DNA from: an uncultured Neokomagataea sp.
Lineage (GTDB): Bacteria > Pseudomonadota > Alphaproteobacteria > Acetobacterales > Acetobacteraceae
Length of the DNA: 64,000 nucleotides
Direction: 5' to 3'
Assembly (NCBI RefSeq): GCF_946476835.1
Contig: NZ_CAMKWA010000003.1
Location: forward strand, 1-64,000
This document shows positions 45,565 through 55,000 of this stretch, piece after piece. The first letter of the stretch is position 1. Each line of letters opens with the position of its first letter. Under the pieces are notes generated by a model. It saw only the letters and a program-made list of their open reading frames with translations. It ran no database searches and had not been told where the DNA came from. The position numbers and the translations under genes were made by a program.

Positions 45565-45720
45565 ATGTCAAAGAATGGTCGTTTTGTTGTGAAGATCGGT
45601 ATTATTGGTCTGTCATTATCAATGCTGGCTGCTTGCTCATCTATTGGTAATGTGTCGCGTTCAAGTGTTCCAGATAGTGTTTCTTATTCGCCTTTGGTTG
45701 GGAATGGAAATTTCCCTTGA
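45565..45720 (+). CDS. Small lipoprotein
   Basis: 51 residues: a Lys-containing start, a hydrophobic segment, and the lipobox LAAC with Cys24, so a mature lipopeptide of 28 residues rich in Ser and ending FP. AAGGAGGT lies 8 bases before the ATG, the best ribosome binding site in the window, and a perfect terminator follows. Its neighbours point toward it or away, so it is a single-gene unit. Similar in size and style to small entericidin-like or Lpp-like lipoproteins, but no family is recognised. Confidence 0.82.
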   Translation: MSKNGRFVVKIGIIGLSLSMLAACSSIGNVSRSSVPDSVSYSPLVGNGNFP

Positions 45721-45744
45721 TATGATTGCGAATATTTACTGAGT

Positions 45745-45780
45745 CCACTCAATAGAAAAACTCTATTGAGTGGCTTTTTT
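45745..45780 (+). terminator. Perfect intrinsic terminator after the small lipoprotein
   Basis: CCACTCAATAGA (45745-45756) is fully complementary to TCTATTGAGTGG (45762-45773) with a 5-base loop AAAAC, followed by C and six T. It lies 4 bases from the lptB stop, and the A run before the stem may let it work for lptB as well. Confidence 0.92.
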
Positions 45781-45784
45781 ATGT

Positions 45785-46594
45785 TTAGAGAGAGAAATTC
45801 TCGCCCAGATAGACCCGACGGACATCTTCATTCGCGACGATCGCCTCGGGGGTGCCTTCCATTAAGACTTGCCCGCCGTGCATGATGTAAGCACGGTCAA
45901 TGACTTCAAGAGTTTCACGGACGTTATGGTCTGTGATGAGCACGCCGATGCCGCGATCTTTGAGGTGGGAGACAAGGTCACGGATTTCACCGACGGCAAT
46001 CGGGTCAATACCAGCAAGTGGTTCATCCAAGAGAATATAGTTTGGCTGGCTGGCGAGAGCGCGGGCAATTTCCAAGCGGCGACGTTCCCCGCCGGAGAGC
46101 GCGAGAGACGGGGAGCGGCGGAGATGTGTAATGCCAAACTCAGCCAAAAGCCCGTCGAGCATGGTTTCCCGCACGTCTGGGTCCGCCTCAATGACTTCAA
46201 GTGCAGCCATAATGTTTTGTTCAACATTGAGGCCGCGGAAGATACTGGCTTCTTGTGGAAGGTAGCCAACGCCCAAACGGGCGCGTCGGTACATGGGGAG
46301 TTCCGTGATTTCCGCGCCATCCAGTGTGATGGAGCCAGTGTCCGGCTGCACGAGGCCGACAATCATATAGAAACTGGTTGTTTTGCCAGCTCCGTTTGGG
46401 CCGAGTAGGCCCACAGCTTCACCCCGTTGGACTTTGAGCGAGACGTTTTGAACAACGGCACGTTTTTTATACGTTTTGCCGATGCCCGTGGCGACCAAGC
46501 CCGTGCTGGTGTTGAGTGTGTGGGTGGTGCTGGGAGAGGTTTCAGAAGTCACGGTGGTTTGGTCACTTATGCGGCTGAGACGGGGCGGCTTCAT
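45785..46594 (-). CDS. lptB: LPS export ABC transporter ATP-binding protein LptB
   Basis: ATPase of the LptB2FGC complex that lifts LPS out of the inner membrane into the Lpt bridge. Walker A GPNGAGKTT, Q loop with YLPQEASIFRGLNVEQNI, signature LSGGERRR, Walker B ILLDEPLAGIDP and switch LITDHN are all present. The start is uncertain: ATG 46594 overlaps lptA by 32 bases, GTG 46552 lies 11 bases after the lptA stop; neither has a good ribosome binding site. The first 35 residues are Ser/Thr-rich and unconserved. Confidence 0.94.
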   Translation of the reverse strand: MKPPRLSRISDQTTVTSETSPSTTHTLNTSTGLVATGIGKTYKKRAVVQNVSLKVQRGEAVGLLGPNGAGKTTSFYMIVGLVQPDTGSITLDGAEITELPMYRRARLGVGYLPQEASIFRGLNVEQNIMAALEVIEADPDVRETMLDGLLAEFGITHLRRSPSLALSGGERRRLEIARALASQPNYILLDEPLAGIDPIAVGEIRDLVSHLKDRGIGVLITDHNVRETLEVIDRAYIMHGGQVLMEGTPEAIVANEDVRRVYLGENFSL

Positions 46595-47513
46595 TGGGAA
46601 CGACAAGGCCCTGGATGGGAGAGTCGCTGCCGGGCAGCATGGTGGCAATACCCGTTTTCATGTTCACGATAGCCTGTGAACCATTATTTTGATTTTGGCC
46701 TTGTGTCACATGTACATGACCAATCAAACGCGCGATTTGGCTATCGGCAACATAGACGCCGCGATCGCCCGTGGCTGTTTGGTTTTGCGTACGAATAATG
46801 ACATGGCCCCAACCATAGGCGCGGTCTAGTTTTGAGCTGCCGCCGCCTAGTGGGCCACCGGTGGTATTTGTACTGGCAGGCTGTGGGGTTGGTGTTGTCG
46901 GGGCTGTTCCTTGTGGGGCGGTGTACGCGGCGAGTACGTCAGCTTGAACTTGCTTGCCATCATTGGTCGTAACGGTCGCGTTCCCACGCCCAACGGACAT
47001 GTGATCGCGTGCATGATATTCCATGACATCACGCGCGGTGAGAATGTCTTGTGGGGTTGTGAGGCGTAGAGCATGGCCCGTGAGCAGCATGACAGCTTGG
47101 TCCATGTCATACATGCCGCGGTCTCCCCATGCTTGGTCGGCCTGATTGTAAACATGGACGTGTCCACGGGCTTCGAGCCGGTAAAGTTCCAGCGAGCCGC
47201 TCATGGGGTCGGAGCTATCGGTTTTTTGTTGTGGGTCTTGGGTGGGTTGGTTCTTTTTGCGGAGGTAGCCGATCAACGTATCAGCATCGACGGTGACATC
47301 TCCGCGGATAGCTCGTGCGCCACCACTGAGGGTGACGGTCTGAGTGTTACGATCATAAACTTCTTCACCCTTCCAAAACAGTTTGACGGTTTGGCCATGT
47401 GAAAGGTCTTGCTCTCCCGCAGCTGCGTGGGCTGTGCCAATGCAGAGGGGCGTTGCCGTGCAAAGCAACGCGGCAAGTGCGCTGAGGAAGTGGGTTTGAA
47501 AGGGACGCATCAT
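46563..47513 (-). CDS. lptA: LPS transport periplasmic protein LptA (OstA-like)
   Basis: Periplasmic bridge component that carries LPS toward LptDE. 316 residues, longer than enteric LptA (185): signal peptide (cleavage near AHAAAG), an OstA beta-jellyroll with YDRNTQTVTLSGGARA, a Gln/Pro/Thr/Asn-rich insertion (about 215-245) and a second stretch of beta repeats ending in a Pro/Ser tail. Overlaps lptC by 4 bases. Confidence 0.88.
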   Translation of the reverse strand: MMRPFQTHFLSALAALLCTATPLCIGTAHAAAGEQDLSHGQTVKLFWKGEEVYDRNTQTVTLSGGARAIRGDVTVDADTLIGYLRKKNQPTQDPQQKTDSSDPMSGSLELYRLEARGHVHVYNQADQAWGDRGMYDMDQAVMLLTGHALRLTTPQDILTARDVMEYHARDHMSVGRGNATVTTNDGKQVQADVLAAYTAPQGTAPTTPTPQPASTNTTGGPLGGGSSKLDRAYGWGHVIIRTQNQTATGDRGVYVADSQIARLIGHVHVTQGQNQNNGSQAIVNMKTGIATMLPGSDSPIQGLVVPNEAAPSQPHK

Positions 47514-48295
47514 GGTGCCGTATGTGCTCCTTTGGGTGAGGGCTGAGGCCCAGATTGTGTCCCGGTACTGGAATCGTCAAACCGGACGGTTTGTCCCGCA
47601 CCGGTGAACTGCATGATACCCTCATGTTGATCCAGAAAATACCCCTGAGCATCTTCTGTGCCAAAGGGGCCTTCTGCATGGACGCTGTCATGGGAAGCGA
47701 CAACGTCATGTTTCAAGTCTAGATCGGCGGAGGGGCCGTTGAGGAGGGTGCCGTCATCACGATACAGGACAACGTGGCCATCTAGGTTCAATGTCTGTTC
47801 ATGCTGCATATAGACACCGCGATCGGCTTGGATTTGTGCCCAACCAGAGCCCGGCAGCATAATGTCAGCCACGGGGTTGATGAGGTCAACGCGGTCTGGT
47901 CCGTCTTGGTGGGTAGTGCGGGCTGAAATTGTGTAGGGGCGTTGGTGTTCATCAAGGCCGCGATATATGGCGTCTTCCATATTGCCGCTTTCGACGCGGA
48001 GACGTGCCATTTCACGCATGGCAGCACGGTTCTGGCTGACGAGATGCGTGACTTCGGGCCATGCAGCGATAGAAATGAGCAAGAGAATAGCTAAAGTGGG
48101 GAGAGCCTTTTTGGCAAAAGCAACCACTGTGCGTCGGCGGGCTAGGTCATGCGCATTTGGGATGGCGCGGTCCCGTTCAAGTGCTGCCTGACGCAAGGCA
48201 TCAAGCCGTGAAATCGTTTCGCGGCGTTCTTGGCTGAAATCATCGCGTTGGGCGCGTGGCGTGTGGCCGTTAGGTGGTGGGGTGTCTTGGTTCAC
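47510..48295 (-). CDS. lptC: LPS export protein LptC
   Basis: Single-pass inner-membrane link between LptBFG and LptA. 261 residues: a charged cytoplasmic N terminus of about 60 residues (Arg/Glu-rich, helical), one membrane helix (about 63-83) and a periplasmic OstA-like beta domain, with DRGVYMQHEQTLNLDGHV typical. The long cytoplasmic part is an alphaproteobacterial trait. 4-base overlaps with kdsD and lptA. Confidence 0.87.
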   Translation of the reverse strand: MNQDTPPPNGHTPRAQRDDFSQERRETISRLDALRQAALERDRAIPNAHDLARRRTVVAFAKKALPTLAILLLISIAAWPEVTHLVSQNRAAMREMARLRVESGNMEDAIYRGLDEHQRPYTISARTTHQDGPDRVDLINPVADIMLPGSGWAQIQADRGVYMQHEQTLNLDGHVVLYRDDGTLLNGPSADLDLKHDVVASHDSVHAEGPFGTEDAQGYFLDQHEGIMQFTGAGQTVRFDDSSTGTQSGPQPSPKGAHTAP

Positions 48296-49284
48296 CGGAG
48301 GCCTGCACGAAGAAGGTCATGAAGATGCACAATGCCGATTGGATGTTGCTTCTGATCAAGGACAAAGAGGCTCGTAATGGGCTTCGAGCGTGCATTCATC
48401 TGGCGTAATGCGTCTTGTGCTAATGTCGATGGGGTCGTCGTGATGGGTTTATGGTTCATGACGTCCCTTGCGGTGGTGGTGTGCAAGTTGCCTAAAAGGG
48501 CATGACGCAAATCTGCGTCTGTAATCAGGCCACATAGAGCGCCTTCGTCATTAATAACACCCATGCAGCCGAATGTCTTGCGTGTCATTTCAAGAATAAC
48601 ATCCTGTAAGGAAAGGTCTTGTTTTCCTAAGGGGAGTGCATTGCCTGAATGCATGAGGTCTTGGACGGGGCGCAACTGTGCTCCGAGGCGACCGCCGGGG
48701 TGAAACGTGCCAAAATCTTCAGCAGTGAAATTGCGGCGTTCCAGTAGGGCGATAGCGAGTGCATCTCCCAGAGCCAGTTGCATGAGCGTGCTTGTGGTGG
48801 GAGCAAGCCCCATGGGGCATGCTTCAGGCGCGCGTGGAAGAAGGAGGGTGAGTGAAGCGGCGCGTGCTAGTGCGGAATCTGCTATAGCGGTGATGGCGAT
48901 GACGTTAATATTACGGCGTGCGGCGTAGGTTAGAATAGCGGCAAGTTCGGCTGTCTCCCCCGAGTTGGAGAGGGCGAGAATAAGGTCGCCTTCGGCCAAC
49001 ATGCCGAGATCTCCGTGGGCGGCTTCAGCAGGATGAATAAAGAGAGAGGGGGTGCCGGTAGATGCGAGGGTCGCTTGTATCTTGCGTCCAATATGGCCGG
49101 ATTTTCCGATGCCTGTGACGGCGAGGCGCCCTGTACAGTCAAAAATCATCCGTACTGCATCATCAAAAGAGCTGCCGAGTGGGCCGTTGAGAGCAGTACT
49201 GAGAGCCTCCAGCCCTGCGCGTTCTGTGAGCAGGGTTTGGTATGCTGACTGGTGAGCGTGCAGGCTTGCTGAAGGCTGGGACAT
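48292..49284 (-). CDS. kdsD: Arabinose-5-phosphate isomerase KdsD/KpsF
   Basis: Converts ribulose 5-phosphate to arabinose 5-phosphate, the first step to Kdo for LPS. 330 residues: SIS domain (GIGKSGHIGRKI, SNSGET, TSTLMQLALGDALA) and two CBS domains (from about 210 and 275). ATG 49284 lies 7 bases after the stop of the RNase D-like gene; upstream in-frame codons to 49401 lie inside that gene and are unconserved. Confidence 0.94.
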   Translation of the reverse strand: MSQPSASLHAHQSAYQTLLTERAGLEALSTALNGPLGSSFDDAVRMIFDCTGRLAVTGIGKSGHIGRKIQATLASTGTPSLFIHPAEAAHGDLGMLAEGDLILALSNSGETAELAAILTYAARRNINVIAITAIADSALARAASLTLLLPRAPEACPMGLAPTTSTLMQLALGDALAIALLERRNFTAEDFGTFHPGGRLGAQLRPVQDLMHSGNALPLGKQDLSLQDVILEMTRKTFGCMGVINDEGALCGLITDADLRHALLGNLHTTTARDVMNHKPITTTPSTLAQDALRQMNARSKPITSLFVLDQKQHPIGIVHLHDLLRAGLR

Positions 49285-49291
49285 CTGGGCG

Positions 49292-49936
49292 TTAGGCGCG
49301 ATGTGAGAAAATATCGGGGTCTTCGTAGCCGAGTAAATCCAGTTTTGCGCGTGCAGAAAGGAAGTCGTAGCAAGACTGTGCGAGGTCGCGGCGGTTTTCA
49401 CGGATCAGCATGGCTTCGAGCTTGGCCCAAAGTGCATGCAGGTACAAGACATCTGATGCGGCATAGCGCATTTGGTCTTCGCTTAGGGTTGGGGAGCCCC
49501 AGTCAGAACTTTGTTGTTGCTTGCTAAGTTCAACGCCGAGAAGGTCACGGCACAGATAAGCGAGGCCGTGGCGGTCTGTGAAAGTATAGACAAGGCGGGC
49601 GGCAATCTTTGTACAAAGTACGGATGGAACATCAACGCCGAATGTATGCTGGAGCACGGCCACATCAAAGCGTGCAAAATGCATGAGCTTGGTGATGTTG
49701 GGGTTGCTGATGAGTGCTTTAAGGTTAGGGGCATCTGCGCCGCGTCCGCCAAGAGCGGTTGGGCGTATTTGTACAAGGTGCGCTTCGCCATTGCCGGAAG
49801 AAAGCTGCACAAGGCACAAACGGTCACGATGTGGGTTGAGGCCCATTGTTTCAGTGTCAATTGCGACAACTGATCCAAGGTCGAGATCTGCCGGCAGGTC
49901 GCCGTCATGAAGATGGATGGCGTTCTGCTGGCTCAT
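49292..49936 (-). CDS. RNase D-like 3'-5' exonuclease (DEDDy), short form
   Basis: 214-residue exonuclease with only the DEDD domain and no HRDC domains, half the size of E. coli RNase D (375). Catalytic acids appear as AIDTETMG (Asp27, Glu29), HFARFDVAVL and the DEDDy motif YAASDVLYL. Short forms like this are standard in Alphaproteobacteria, next to Kdo/LPS genes. Substrates are likely tRNA or small RNA 3' ends. Confidence 0.91.
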   Translation of the reverse strand: MSQQNAIHLHDGDLPADLDLGSVVAIDTETMGLNPHRDRLCLVQLSSGNGEAHLVQIRPTALGGRGADAPNLKALISNPNITKLMHFARFDVAVLQHTFGVDVPSVLCTKIAARLVYTFTDRHGLAYLCRDLLGVELSKQQQSSDWGSPTLSEDQMRYAASDVLYLHALWAKLEAMLIRENRRDLAQSCYDFLSARAKLDLLGYEDPDIFSHRA

Positions 49937-50013
49937 GTCGTATCACCGCTGTTTTGAAGATGCAGGGCGATGCGGCCAGTAGTTGGGGGCCGATCCGGCC
50001 TGATCTAAAGTAA

Positions 50014-50100
50014 TGGTGCCCAGAAGAAGACTCGAACTTCCACGTCCTTTCGGACACAGGTACCTGAAACCTGCGCGTCTACCAATTCCGCCATCTGGGC
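50014..50100 (-). tRNA. tRNA-Leu (anticodon CAG)
   Basis: Reading the minus strand: acceptor GCCCAGA pairs with TCTGGGC, D loop AATTGGTAGACGC, anticodon stem CAGGT/ACCTG with loop TTCAGGT (anticodon CAG, codon CUG), a long variable arm (TGTCCGAAAGGACGT), T loop TTCGAGT, and discriminator A plus encoded CCA. The long variable arm and the sequence type fit leucine. Confidence 0.95.
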
Positions 50101-50591
50101 ATAGAGGCCACCGTAATTCGTTTCAGTTTCCTGAAGCGCTCCGGCTCGGTGAAGAGGCGTTTAGCCCGGCTGGGCGGTGCCGTCAACAGTGAAAGTGAGG
50201 AATATCCATAAAAATGTAAAAATAGAGAGAAGGGGTGTGTTTGATATGAGTTTTTGGAATAGGGCATATGCTTGTGGGTCTTTGGTGGGCTGTCTTAGAT
50301 ATTTCGATTAAAAAATAAAAATATCCATAAGTTGTTGATATAAAACAATTTAATTAGTTGTTTTTGATAGTCATTCTCAACAATTATGTCCGTTTCGGGC
50401 CTTTTTATTAAAAATAAAGGTATACTTCTTCTTCTTTGGTTGGCTGGATTAAAAAATAGGTCAGCAATACTGACTATTATTGTCGGGAGGGAGGTTTTAG
50501 CAGGGAGAAACTGAGAAAAATAATACGTTCTGCGGCGCAGGTGAGGGGACTTGCTGCGTGTGTTGGGCATTAAGAAGAGGAGTGTGGGTGC
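50101..50591. other. AT-rich intergenic region of 491 bases without a convincing gene
   Basis: The stretch from about 50285 to 50480 is markedly AT-rich. It holds a strong Fur-box match (50365-50379). A short frame 50386-50514 (42 codons) follows it but has no ribosome binding site. The last 70 bases lead into gltD. Confidence 0.6.
50365..50379. promoter_or_regulatory. Fur-box-like operator
   Basis: TGATAGTCATTCTCA matches the 7-1-7 Fur consensus TGATAATNATTATCA at 12 of 14 defined positions. It lies about 210 bases upstream of gltD in AT-rich DNA, with no iron gene attached. Confidence 0.55.
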
Positions 50592-52040
50592 ATGACGGAG
50601 CGAATGCTGCAATTCGTCGAGCTCTCTCAAAAGCTGCCTGAGAAGCGCAGCGCGGAGGAGCGGAAGCAGGATTTCGGTGAAATCTATCAAGGCTTCGCGC
50701 GTGCTCGTGCAGAAGAACAAGCCTCTCGGTGTTCACAATGCGGCATTCCGTTTTGCTCTGTGCATTGTCCTTTAGGGAACAATATTCCAGATTGGTTGAA
50801 GCTCACGGCGGAAAACCGGCTGCAAGACGCTTATGAAATGTCCGCAGCGACCAATACTTTTCCAGAAATTTGCGGACGTATTTGCCCGCAAGACCGACTG
50901 TGTGAAGGTAATTGCGTTATTAATAAGGGTTTTGAGAGTGTCACGATTGGCGCTGTTGAACGCTTTGTGACGGAAAATGCCTTTGCCGAAGGGTGGGTGC
51001 AGCCGGTTAAGCCAGATCATGAAAATCAACGGAGTGTTGGGATTGTCGGGTCTGGCCCCGCAGGACTGGCATGTGCTGAGCGCCTGCGCCGTCAGGGGTA
51101 TGAGGTGCATGTGTATGAGCGCCAAGACCGGGTTGGTGGCTTGCTGACTTACGGTATCCCAAGCTTCAAGCTCGAAAAAGACGTGGTTGAGCGCCGTTGG
51201 AAGCTGTTGGAAGAGCAGGGTGTGATCTTCCATCTGTCCACGCCGATTGGTGCAGGCGCTGGTGAGACGTCTCTGGCAGATTTGCGGACGCGCCATCATG
51301 CCGTGTTCTTAGCAACAGGTGTGTACCGTTCGCGCGCGATTAATGTGCCAGGTTCTGAGTTGAGCGGTGTGGTGAATGCTATCGACTTTCTGACGGCGTC
51401 TAATCGCCGTGGTTATCATGAAGACCCCGGTAATGACGTGGCGCTGCATGCGAAAGGTCGCCGGGTGGTTGTGATCGGCGGCGGTGATACGGCGATGGAC
51501 TGTGTGCGTACCTCTATCCGCCAAGGGGCCGCAGAAGTGACCTGCGTGTATCGTCGTGACCGGGCCAATATGCCGGGCTCTCGCCAAGAAGTGTATAATG
51601 CTGAGGAAGAGGGGGCGCGGTTCGAGTGGCTCTCAGCGCCGGATGCGTTCTTGGGAGATGAACAGGTTTCGGGCGTGCGTGTGCAGAAGATGCGTTTGGG
51701 TACACCAGATGCGACAGGCCGTCGTTCTATTGAAGCAACGGGGCAGCATGCCATTGTTGAAGGTGATCTTGTTATCCGTGCGCTTGGCTTTGATCCAGAA
51801 GATTTGCCGTGTCAGTGGGAAGAGCCAGATTTGGCTGTGACACGCTGGGGGACGTTAAAAGTGCCGCCGCGTGGTTTCGAAACGAGCTTACCGGGCGTTT
51901 TTGCCGGTGGTGATATCGTGCGTGGTGCAAGCTTGGTTGTGTGGGCCATTAAGGATGGCCGTGATGCAGCGGACGCAATTCACCGTGCATTTGAAGATGG
52001 TTCCCTGACGGGACAAGGCGCGCTGGAAGCAGCGGAGTGA
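50592..52040 (+). CDS. gltD: Glutamate synthase (NADPH) small subunit GltD
   Basis: Supplies electrons from NADPH to GltB for glutamate formation. 482 residues: N-terminal Cys-rich part with two 4Fe-4S patterns (CSQCGIPFC/CPLGN and CGRICPQDRLCEGNC), then an FAD site GSGPAGLACAERL and an NADPH site VIGGGDTAMDC, and the end GVFAGGDIVRGASLV. ATG 50592 is used; ATG 50604 is an alternative. It is directly upstream of gltB and coupled to it. Confidence 0.95.
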   Translation: MTERMLQFVELSQKLPEKRSAEERKQDFGEIYQGFARARAEEQASRCSQCGIPFCSVHCPLGNNIPDWLKLTAENRLQDAYEMSAATNTFPEICGRICPQDRLCEGNCVINKGFESVTIGAVERFVTENAFAEGWVQPVKPDHENQRSVGIVGSGPAGLACAERLRRQGYEVHVYERQDRVGGLLTYGIPSFKLEKDVVERRWKLLEEQGVIFHLSTPIGAGAGETSLADLRTRHHAVFLATGVYRSRAINVPGSELSGVVNAIDFLTASNRRGYHEDPGNDVALHAKGRRVVVIGGGDTAMDCVRTSIRQGAAEVTCVYRRDRANMPGSRQEVYNAEEEGARFEWLSAPDAFLGDEQVSGVRVQKMRLGTPDATGRRSIEATGQHAIVEGDLVIRALGFDPEDLPCQWEEPDLAVTRWGTLKVPPRGFETSLPGVFAGGDIVRGASLVVWAIKDGRDAADAIHRAFEDGSLTGQGALEAAE

Positions 52041-52045
52041 ACGAT

Positions 52046-55000
52046 ATGACGAATTTTACTGCAGAATACGCGGCCAATGTGAAGCGCTTGGAAGGGCTTT
52101 ATGACCCGTCACAGGAACGCGATTCCTGTGGTGTTGGTCTTGTTGCCGCTTTGGACGGCCAGCCGTCACGCGCTGTTGTGAAAGCTGGGATCGAGGCGCT
52201 AGGCAATATCTGGCACCGTGGCGCAGTTGATGCTGATGGCAAGACCGGTGATGGCGCGGGTATCCACGTCGAAGTGCCGCAGGATTTCTTTGCTGATGCT
52301 GTGCAGAGCAGCGCGCAGGATGACACGATTGATGGTCGCATTGCGGTTGGGATGATCTTCCTGCCGAAGACGGACCTTGGGGCGCAGGAGCGTGGCCGTC
52401 AGATTGTCGAAACGGAAGTGCTGAACTTCGGTTACGGCATTTATGGTTGGCGTCAGGTGCCGATCGATGCGTCGTGTATTGGTGAAAAAGCGAACCAAAC
52501 ACGCCCGGAAATTGAACAAATCATGATCCGCAACGCTCTGGGGAGCGATGAGGAAACATTTGAGCGTGATTTGTATGTGATTCGTCGTCGGATTGAACGC
52601 CGCGCGACGCAGGATCACGTTGATCTTTATGTCTGCTCACTCTCCTGCCGCTCTTTGATTTATAAGGGCATGTTCTTGGCGGAGAACCTGACGGACTTTT
52701 ATCCAGACTTGCTGGATGAGCGTTTCGTCTCACGGTTTGCGATTTACCATCAGCGTTATTCCACCAACACCTTCCCAACGTGGAAATTGGCGCAGCCTTT
52801 CCGGAAGGTCGCGCATAATGGTGAGATCAACACCATTTCGGGTAACACTAACTGGATGCGCTCACATGAAACGCGTCTGTCGCACCCGAATTTGAACCCA
52901 TATTTGGATGATTTGAAGCCCGTGATTCAGGCTTCAGGTTCCGATACAGCAGCGTTGGATAATGTCTTTGAATTATTGACCTTCGCTGGGCGTGATGCGC
53001 CTATGGCCAAGACGCTTTTGGTGCCTGCTTCGGCCGGTGCAGATTCGTCTATGTCTGAAAAATCACGGGCGATGTTCCGCTACTGTAATGCGGTGATGGA
53101 ACCTTGGGATGGTCCCGCCGCCCTATGTGCGACGGATGGCCGTTGGATTATTGCGGGCTTGGATCGTGCGGGTTTGCGCCCACTGCGTTACTCCATCACG
53201 ACGGATAATCTGCTCATCGTGGGCTCTGAAACGGGCATGGTGCGCGTACCGGAGTCACGAGTGCAACGTCGTGGGCGCCTTGGCCCGGGTCAGACATTGG
53301 CGCTCGACCTTCAGGATGCACGTTTGTATCAGCCTGAAGAAGTGCTGGAGATGCTGTCAGATCGTCAAGATTACAGCGAGTGGACGCAGCGGATTACCGA
53401 CATTGCGCCTGTTGTACGTGATACGTCCGAGCCAGATGGCCCAGAGGGCGAAGTGCTGCGCCGTTTACAGGTTTCCGTTAGCCTGACTCATGAAGAGCTG
53501 GAAACCATTCTGCACCCAATGGTGGAGACGGCAGCTGAGGCGCTTGGCTCCATGGGCGATGACACGCCACTTCAGGTGCTGTCGAAGACGCAGCGTGGGC
53601 TTTCCAATTATTTCCGCCAAGATTTCAGTCAGGTGACTAATCCGCCTATTGATTCTTTGCGTGAAACACGCGTGATGAGCCTCATCACGCGCTTGGGTAA
53701 TTTGGGGAATGTACTGGACCAGTCACCTGAACAATGTGATTTGTTGCAGTTGCCTAGCCCTGTTTTGACCATCGGTGAGTTCGACGCATTGCGTCGGGTG
53801 TGTGGTGAAAACGCAGCGGTGATTGATTGCACCTTCTCGGCTGCGGAAGGTGAGGAAGGTCTTCGTGCGGCGATTGCGTCCATCCGTGCCCAGGCGGAAG
53901 AACATGTACGGTGTGGGTGTTCTCACCTTTTCCTGACAGATGAAAACGTAAGCGCTGAGCGTGCGGGTATTCCGATGGTGCTGGCAACGGCGGCTGTGCA
54001 CGTGCATTTGGTGCGGACATCGCTGCGTACGTTCACGTCTTTGAACGTACGCAGTTCTGGCGCGATTGATGTGCATGCCATTGCTGTGACGATTGGTGTC
54101 GGGGCTACGACAGTGAACCCGTCTTTGGCGCAGCATTGCATTGCGGACCGTCTGCGCCGTGGCCTGTTCGGTGCGATGACCATTCGTGAGGCGATGGAGC
54201 GTTATCGTAAAGCTGTGGACAAGGGTCTCTTAAAGATCATGTCCAAGTTCGGGATTTCCATTATCTCGGCCTATCGCGGTGGGTATAATTTTGAGGCTAT
54301 TGGTTTGTCTCGTGCGCTGGTGGCGGAGTTTTTCCCCGGTATGCCGTCGCGGATTTCGGGCATTGGTTTGCCCGGTATCGCACGGAATATCTTGAAGGCG
54401 CATAAACAAGCTTGGGACCAGAAGGTCGAGGCGCTGCCGATCGGTGGACGTTATAAGCTGCGGCGCAAGGGTGAAACGCACGCGTTCTCCGGCCAGTTGG
54501 TGCATATGCTGCAATCGGCTGTGACGGCGAATAGCTTCACATTGTATAAGCGATATGCGGATGGCGTACGTCAGACGGCTCCTGTCGCTCTGCGTGATTT
54601 GCTGGACTTCAAGCCGGCGCATGCACCGATCCCCATTGATGATGTAGAGAGCATCACGCAGATCCGTCGTCGTTTGGTAGCACCGGGTATTTCGCTTGGG
54701 GCTTTGAGTCCTGAAGCGCATGAGACCTTGGCCATTGCGATGAACCGCATTGGTGCCAAATCTGACTCCGGTGAGGGTGGGGAAGACCCTATCCGCGCAA
54801 CGCCGCGCCCGAATGGAGACAATGCGTCTTCGGCCATTAAGCAGGTGGCGTCTGGGCGTTTTGGTGTCACGGCGCAGTATTTGAATGATTGCCGTGAAAT
54901 CGAAATCAAGATGGCGCAGGGGGCGAAGCCGGGTGAAGGCGGGCAACTTCCGGGCTTTAAGGTCACGGAACTGATCGGCCGTTTGCGCCATGCAACGCCG

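Noticed and set aside
50386-50514. 42-codon frame after the Fur box
   Set aside because: No ribosome binding site between the box and the ATG, no recognisable protein features.
54230-54991. 253-codon minus-strand frame
   Set aside because: Lies wholly within gltB, whose reading frame and motifs are complete.
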